Positions 58,586 through 64,000 of a stretch of DNA of 64,000 nt are shown in pieces. The notes below the pieces were generated by a model. It was not told where the DNA came from. It worked only from the letters and a program-made list of their open reading frames with translations, and ran no database searches. A program made the position numbers and the translations under genes. Within the stretch, counting starts at the first letter, position 1. Every line of letters starts with the position of its first letter. This stretch comes from Dryomyza anilis (Eukaryota; Arthropoda; Insecta; Diptera; Dryomyzidae). The DNA is taken from assembly GCA_951804985.1 (NCBI GenBank), contig OX638130.1:99197700-99261699 (forward strand), given 5' to 3'.

Positions 58586-59240
58586 AGAAAAATTTAATTT
58601 TCAGTAAAAAAACAAAATTTTTAGTGAACATTTAATTTTTTTTAGTGAAAATTTTAATTTTTTGTGAAAAATTGAATTTTTAGTGAAAAATTGAATTTTT
58701 AGTGAAAAATTGAATTTTTAGTGAAAAATTGAATTTTTAGTGAAAAATTGAATTTATAGTGAAAAATTGAATTTTTAGTGAAAAATTGAATTATTAGTGA
58801 AAAATTGAATTTTTAGTGAAAAATTGATTTTTTTGTGAAAAATTGAATTTTTTGTGAAAAATTGAATTTTTTGTGAAAAATTGAATTTTTAGTGAAAAAT
58901 TGAATTTTTAGTGAAAAATTGAATTTTTAGTGAAAAATTGAATTTTTAGTGAAAAATTGATTTTTTAGTGAAAAATTGATTTTTTAGTGAAAATTTGAAT
59001 TTTTAGTGAAAATTTTAATTTTTAGTGAAAAATTTAATGTTTAGTGAAAATTTTCATTTTAGTGATAAATTGAATATATAGTGAAAAATAGGATTTTTAG
59101 TAAAAAAATGTTTTTTTTTGTGAAAAATTGGATTTTTAGTGAGAAAATGAAAAAAAATCTAATTTTTGTGAATTTTTTTTTTTATAAAGTTTTTCGAATT
59201 TTCATTAATTTTTACATTATAAAATTATTTTTTTCAGTGT
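58586..59240 (-). repeat. 19-bp minisatellite, minus orientation, with TA-bounded ends
   Basis: About 30 copies of TTTTTAGTGAAAAATTGAA. The block is bounded by TA-CACGAAGAAAAATTTAA at the left and AAATTATTTTTTTCAGTG-TA at the right, which resemble the terminal repeats of the window's TA-flanked MITEs. With 56465-57950 it forms a second inverted pair around a 635-base loop. Confidence 0.92.
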
Positions 59241-60329
59241 ATTTAGTATAACTGCGTAATCTACGCAACATATGCGATATTTTGGCATACGTTTCAACGT
59301 TTGTCTACTCGAATTACATATGAATTGAGTACAATATCAAGGGATTGATGTAGACAGAATGTTCTTTGGTTCTTGGTATGGATCTTCGCTTCTTTCTGAA
59401 CGCGGTCAATGTGAATTATTGTGCTTGAAGTTAAATGACATAAAAAAAACAGCGATAACCACGCGTTACCGCGTCTCTACAGAATCAACGTACCTCCATT
59501 TAAAGCGACGCCCTATAGCGCAAAAAAAAAAAAATAGATTAAAAAAAAAGTGAAAAAAACAGACAGGAATTTAGACAGACAGATAGACTGAAGAGAGACA
59601 GACAGCTTGAAGACAGATACATAGACAGTAACGCAACGAGGTAACGAACGCTATACAGGAACGACGTTGTAATGACATGAGTACGGCATGTTTCACTAGA
59701 CATGGTTCTTGTTGTGGTTGCCCTTTTTATCCGATTCCTAAGGAAGCCATTACGCGTGCCATACGAACAACGTGTTTCCAGCTGTCGAAATAAATTATGA
59801 CTTTTTGCACTGAGTGCTCGACGACTATAGGTTATACTGCGGTTTCCGATGTTGGATACAATTTGAAATATGGGATTGAAGTAAAAAAAAAAAGCGCGGG
59901 TAGAATTTATCAAATTTATGGTTCTTTTGCTCATCGATTTGAAGCTGTCTACAGAATTGAAAAATATAAATATCTATTACAAATATAAGGTTTTATTTAA
60001 AGTATCAATTGGTAATGTGTACAATGAAATCTTCTATATAAATTTAAAATATTATACAAAGTAATATAGACTAAGATTTACAATTATTGATTAGTTTTTG
60101 AAAACACTTTATTCATTTCACTTAATTTTACTACACAATGTATTAGATCTGCATTTTACCTAAACTTAAGCATTTTTAATTATTCTAAATAGTCTGTGTA
60201 ATAAAGAACAGATTATTATGATATTCTATATAATCTATATATTGTCTACATTGACTTCGGACTAAAAAAAAATATATTTCAAATTTTAAAACTATTATCT
60301 ATATTACTATAAAATTATCGACAGTATCT
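59241..60329. other. Unique spacer DNA
   Basis: GC-richer at 59360-59800 with ACGCGTTACCGCGT near 59461 and a short GACAGACAG run near 59563. ORFs of 64 and 131 codons on opposite strands share no domain with known families, and their ends read A-runs. AT-rich after 59950. Confidence 0.45.
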
Positions 60330-61610
60330 TTATACAAATAACTTAATTGTCTACATACTTTTCATTAATGTTCACCTGTTTCATATAATTGTCTACGTTG
60401 TCCACATAACCTGCGTTAATTTCTATTCTGTCTTCATAATTTCAAATCATACATAATTGTCTACATAGTATACACTCAGAAAAAATATACCATAATATTA
60501 ATTGTTTTGTACTATTAAAATTAGTCAATAGGTTATTTGTCCGATAAACTATTTACTCAATCGGTGAATCCTATTAAATACCACAAAATACTATAACATT
60601 TATTTGAGTTTGTATGAAAATATTTATTAAATCAATAACTGTCCTATTGACAAGTTTTAATTGGATTTTATAAGTTTTTTTCTGAGTGTATATTATATTT
60701 TACAAATGCTCATTTTGGCTTTATTATTTCAGACATAATCTCCTTGTCTGTAGAATATATTATTATCTACGTTTTAAACATTTTTTACGTAATTGTTCAT
60801 ATATTTTACTTAATTCTTTTATTTATTAAGTTAATATTCCAAACAAAATTTATTTAAATTATGTACATTTTTACATAATTTTTTACAATATTGGCATAAT
60901 TTACTACACAATTTGTGTTCATTGCCATATTGTCTACACAGTAAACATAATTGTTTACATTATCGACATCATTATTTTCATTACTCATATATACTTTAAT
61001 GGATATACTTGAAATTGTTTACATCTACTTAATTGTTTACTACATACTCTACATAATTGATTACATATTCATGATAATAGTTCTAAATAGCATTTATTAT
61101 ACTTCATATTGTCTACAGTGTTAACATAATTGCCTACAATATCTATTTAATTGTTTACATACTCTAAATTGTATACATTGAATGACCTTTTTTTAATTGT
61201 TCACATTATTGTATACATTATATTCGTAATTGTTTACGTACTCTACAAATTTTTTTACATATTCATGATATTTGTTTTAAATAGCTTTTATTATACTTTA
61301 TATTGTCTACATTGTTAACATAATTGTCTACATTATCAATTTAATTGTTTACGTACTGTACAGAATTGTTTACATTTTTATGATAAATGTTTAAAATAAT
61401 TATTATTATACTTTACATTGTCCACCTTGTTTACATTATTGTCTACTTTAACTACTTAATTGTTTACATGGTCTAACTATTTTCTCTACAGTCATGATCA
61501 TTTGTAAAATAGTATATATAATAATTTACATTGTCTACATTGTTGACATAATTGTCTACATGGTTGAAATAATTGTCTACATTGTCTACACGAATATGTA
61601 GATAATTAAA
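60330..61610. repeat. 21-bp TTGTCTACAT array, interrupted by a MITE
   Basis: Degenerate copies of ATTGTCTACATTGTTAACATA, 21 bp, clearest at 61090-61170 and 61300-61380. The TA-flanked MITE at 60473-60688 sits inside. The unit resembles half of the 42-bp unit at 21.6-22.7 kb only loosely. Confidence 0.85.
60473..60688. mobile_element. TA-flanked MITE, 216 bp
   Basis: CACTCAGAAAAAATATACC at the left and TTTTTTTCTGAGTG at the right, with TA outside both. Inner inverted arms ACTATTAAAATTAGTCAATA and TATTGACAAGTTTTAAT. Nearly the same length as the 32.3-kb copy. Noncoding. Confidence 0.92.
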
Positions 61611-62880
61611 ATTCTTTCTTTTTTTTTCAATTTTAAAAAATTTTCAACAAAGCTAATTTAAAAAGAAAACAAACGATTGCATTTAACCGCATTTCTTAAC
61701 AGCAAAGCAATCGCAAAATTAACCGCCGCAAAATGCAGGCGCACGTCAGCCAAAGCGGACGGCTGGCCTAATGAAGTAATCGACGGAAAATGTGGAATTT
61801 TTGCAAAAAGTGCAGGCAACCGCAAAATTAGCTGCAAATCGTGAAAAAACAAGAAAACAAACAACAATCACAACAATAAGTTTAACCTAATTCCAGGCAA
61901 CTGAATCGAATGCATTGCATGTCGTGCGTTGACCATGTGTGACATGCGCCTAGATGTGGAAGAGGGTGAGGGTGCTGCTGTTTTGCGTGTGGCCAGCTGC
62001 AAGGCAGCACGATATATATCCCCTCACCATGATCTACACCAGCAACAGCACCACCATAACCACCCACGTACCAGCTGATGCTTGGCCCATGTACAGCATT
62101 TATATCTCATAGATACCGTACTTAGTTCAGCACGGATCAGAGGTGATTCACAGTGCCCCCCGTCCCGCGCCTGCAGTATGGCCAACAGTAGAGGAGCGGT
62201 AATAATAGTAGCTATGTTCATTCACCCATGAATAGAGTCGACGTTGAGTCGGCAACGCGTTGCCAACTAATCGAACGTGCGACGAAACAAACTCACGAAG
62301 CGTTCCCGCAGGTCGCTTGCGGCTAAAGTTCGCGTTGTTTTGCAAAGTTGCCGACCACAACAATTTACCGGATGTGGACAATACGATATATTGCAAAAGA
62401 TGATGAAAATAAAATATAAAAAAAAGAAGAAAATTTGGTGATTTTTTTTTTTTTTTGTTTGAAACTGGCTTCAAATAATCGTTAACCTAAAGCGCATAGT
62501 TTGGCGAAATAGCAGAACGTACAATGACGCCGATTTGCCAGCTGCACGTCAGGACTGTACACTAAAAAATAATATTTACACAATTTGTCGTTCTATTTTT
62601 ATAAAGCTGTATTTTGATATTTCATAGAAAAAAAGTATTGTAAAATTTTCTAAAATTCGTATTTCACATATTTCGCAAAAGTTAAATTTGGCTAAATTGA
62701 GTTAAGAAATTTTGGTTAAGTTTCTTGAATTTTGTATTTATCTTATTGGGCAATGTTCAGAAACAAATTCACTTTCGATTGAAATTGAAATGGTGTAAAA
62801 TTCAATTTAATTCGTCCAATTCTACTTTAAAGTATACAATTCGTTGAACATACGTATATTTTTTTAATTGATATATTAAT
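61611..62880. promoter_or_regulatory. GC-richer unique block, possible regulatory DNA
   Basis: One of the longest stretches of near-balanced composition in the window (61680-62380). It contains a perfect 14-bp palindrome GGCAACGCGTTGCC at 62251-62264 and words such as CCAGCTGCAAGGCAGCACG and GTGAGGGTGCTGCTG. Several 61-108 codon ORFs overlap on the minus strand without domains. No TATA or initiator stands out. Composition suggests constraint, most simply an enhancer. Confidence 0.3.
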
Positions 62881-62884
62881 CTTC

Positions 62885-63298
62885 CTGTGTGTTTGCCAGA
62901 ATAAAGCCGCAAATATTTCAGAAAAAATAGCAGAAATCTTTCTCGGAAATATCAGACAACATTTTTGGCAGGGTTGCTTTAGTTTAGATATATTTTCTAC
63001 ATATTTCATATTGCAGCGCAAGATGAAGAAAATGATGAAATTTTTTCAACAAAACGATATTTTTTATTTAATTTTTATTTTTATTAATTTAAAATCAACA
63101 AAATCTATTTGTTTTGAAGTAACATAATTTTTTTCAAAAAATGTGCCTCATTGTTCAACGTGCGGCGTTTGTATTAAAGACCCTTCCCAAAATATGTCGA
63201 CAACCTGTCATTAAAATTCCACGAAATTTAACAACCTCTCGACCCACATTTCTAGCATTTTCAGGAATATTACCAGCATATTTCCGGAAAACACACAG
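62885..63298. mobile_element. Foldback element with CTGTGTGTTTGCC ends, 414 bp
   Basis: The left arm CTGTGTGTTTGCCAGAATAA, then GCAAATATTTCAG and ATAGCAGAAAT, is inverted on the right as TTTCTAGCATTTTCAGGAAT, then AGCATATTTCC and GGAAAACACACAG. Arms are about 65 bases with moderate mismatch. A half copy lies at 27.6 kb. No ORF. Target duplication unresolved. Confidence 0.78.
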
Positions 63299-63439
63299 AT
63301 AAATCAAATATATAGTTAAGTGTATAGCATGTTGTTAGTTTTTGTGGAATTTTATTGGCAGATTCACGGCACATTTTGGGTATGAGAAGAAAATATGCAG
63401 CTTTAAAAAAAATCATTCATTAGAATGTTTCTAAACTGT

Positions 63440-63600
63440 CTGAGAAAAGGTTGTCAATAGGAGATTGATTTAATAGTATACAAAAAATAATTATTTTCGT
63501 ATAAACTCAAAGTAGTATTTAGTGGTCGGTACCCATAAAGTATATAACAATTAAATTTTTTGTTGGCAATATTAAAATAATAATATTTTTTTCTTTTTGT
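63440..63600 (-). mobile_element. Partial CACTCAG-family MITE
   Basis: GTCAATAGG, TTGATTTAATAGTATACAAA, AATAATTATTTTCGTATAAA and CTCAAAGTAGTATTTAG follow the order of the 21.3-kb minus-orientation copy. The outer ends are lost. Confidence 0.6.
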
Positions 63601-64000
63601 GTAGTTTTTACATTCTAATGCAATTTTGAGACAAGCTATCGTTTTTTTCTTTTTTTTTTCTGTTGCCCTTCCAACGACAAAGTATTGAAGAAGTGGGCAG
63701 CAGCCTTAAACCAAATCAAATGGTACAAATTCTAAATCCAGTTACTTTTAAAGGAGAATGAGTTCGACGACGACGGCGCCTTGACTAAAATGCGATTTTA
63801 TTAAAGTTTTTTTTTGTACTTGGAAATTTTTTTATATTATTTGTTGTTGTTGTACTAAACTGTTGTGGTTTAACTAAAGGCTATTGTTGTTGTTTTGGTT
63901 TTTCGTATTCTTTTGGTTTTTGTTGTATTCTGTGCCCACAAACATTAGTCGCAGCTGCAACCAACAGATCGCTGTGACATGCATTGTTGTTGCGGCTGTT
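63601..64000. other. Unique, TTG-rich right edge
   Basis: Contains GTTCGACGACGACGGCGCC near 63751 and repeated TTGTTG words from 63840 on, then CGCAGCTGCAACCAACAG near 63951. Composition recalls fly regulatory or untranslated sequence. No ORF. Confidence 0.45.

Noticed and set aside
59539..59934. 131-codon minus-strand ORF
   Set aside because: Ser/Leu-rich translation of GACA-type simple sequence at one end, no domain recognised, and an overlapping ORF on the other strand.
62251..62264. RFX X-box
   Set aside because: The palindrome GGCAACGCGTTGCC has the half sites in the opposite order to the GTTGCC-GGCAAC arrangement of an X-box.

Overview
This is a eukaryotic window: very AT-rich, with no protein-coding gene that I can defend, no bacterial-style gene packing, and dense tandem arrays and small transposons. 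The repertoire (tRNA-derived SINEs with pol III A and B boxes, a 5'-truncated LINE with A-tail, many short palindromic TA-flanked MITEs, a Helitron-like head with a GTCT microsatellite, long 9-42 bp minisatellites) and the CAA/CAG-rich unique spacers fit an insect, most likely a fly. The species is not determined. The most economical reading is a very large intron or intergenic desert of a developmental-type gene.

Layout. 0-6.6 kb: AT-rich unique DNA, then a 19-bp minisatellite (1.6-4.15 kb) and palindromic ATTCATCATATTGA elements. 7.3 kb: intact SINE with target duplication. 7.7-11.2 kb: two blocks of a 10-11 bp GTATCG array, one with a 153-bp higher-order repeat. 11.3-11.8 kb: GC-richer island. 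12.2-18.8 kb: old ~110-150 bp satellite, split by other DNA and by a three-level nest (21/42-bp array, then SINE, then TA-flanked MITE). 19.3-20.2 kb: tandem palindromes and a TIR element. 21.3-22.7 kb: MITE plus 21/42-bp array. 24.1-29.4 kb: ~175-bp repeat split by a Helitron-like element, LINE 3' ends in opposite orientations, a second SINE family and a cluster of inverted TA-flanked elements inside a purine-rich array. 31.2-33.9 kb: probable solo LTR and several MITEs. 35.1-37.3, 44.3-47.2 and 56.5-59.2 kb: further arrays of the same 19-bp family, the last two as facing inverted pairs. 39.4-41.2 kb: MITEs. 42.3-43.3 kb: 11-bp array. 43.88 kb: a polypyrimidine tract with CAG|GTAAGC, a candidate recursive splice site on the + strand. 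49.5-52.1 kb: a nearly pure 9-bp array of ~280 copies. 54.1-54.8 kb: 10-bp array. 60.3-61.6 kb: 21-bp array interrupted by a MITE. 61.6-64 kb: GC-richer unique DNA and one foldback element.

How the parts relate. Arrays act as landing zones: SINEs, MITEs, the Helitron-like element and the LINE all sit inside or at the edge of older arrays. Most array units are close to one or two turns of the DNA helix (9-11, 19, 21, 42 bp). The most useful observations are internal controls: the SINE at 7.3 kb supplies the empty site showing that the MITE at 17.0 kb duplicated TA; one 19-bp consensus links six arrays across 58 kb; and the zero-length-exon splice motif suggests the window is intron of a + strand gene.
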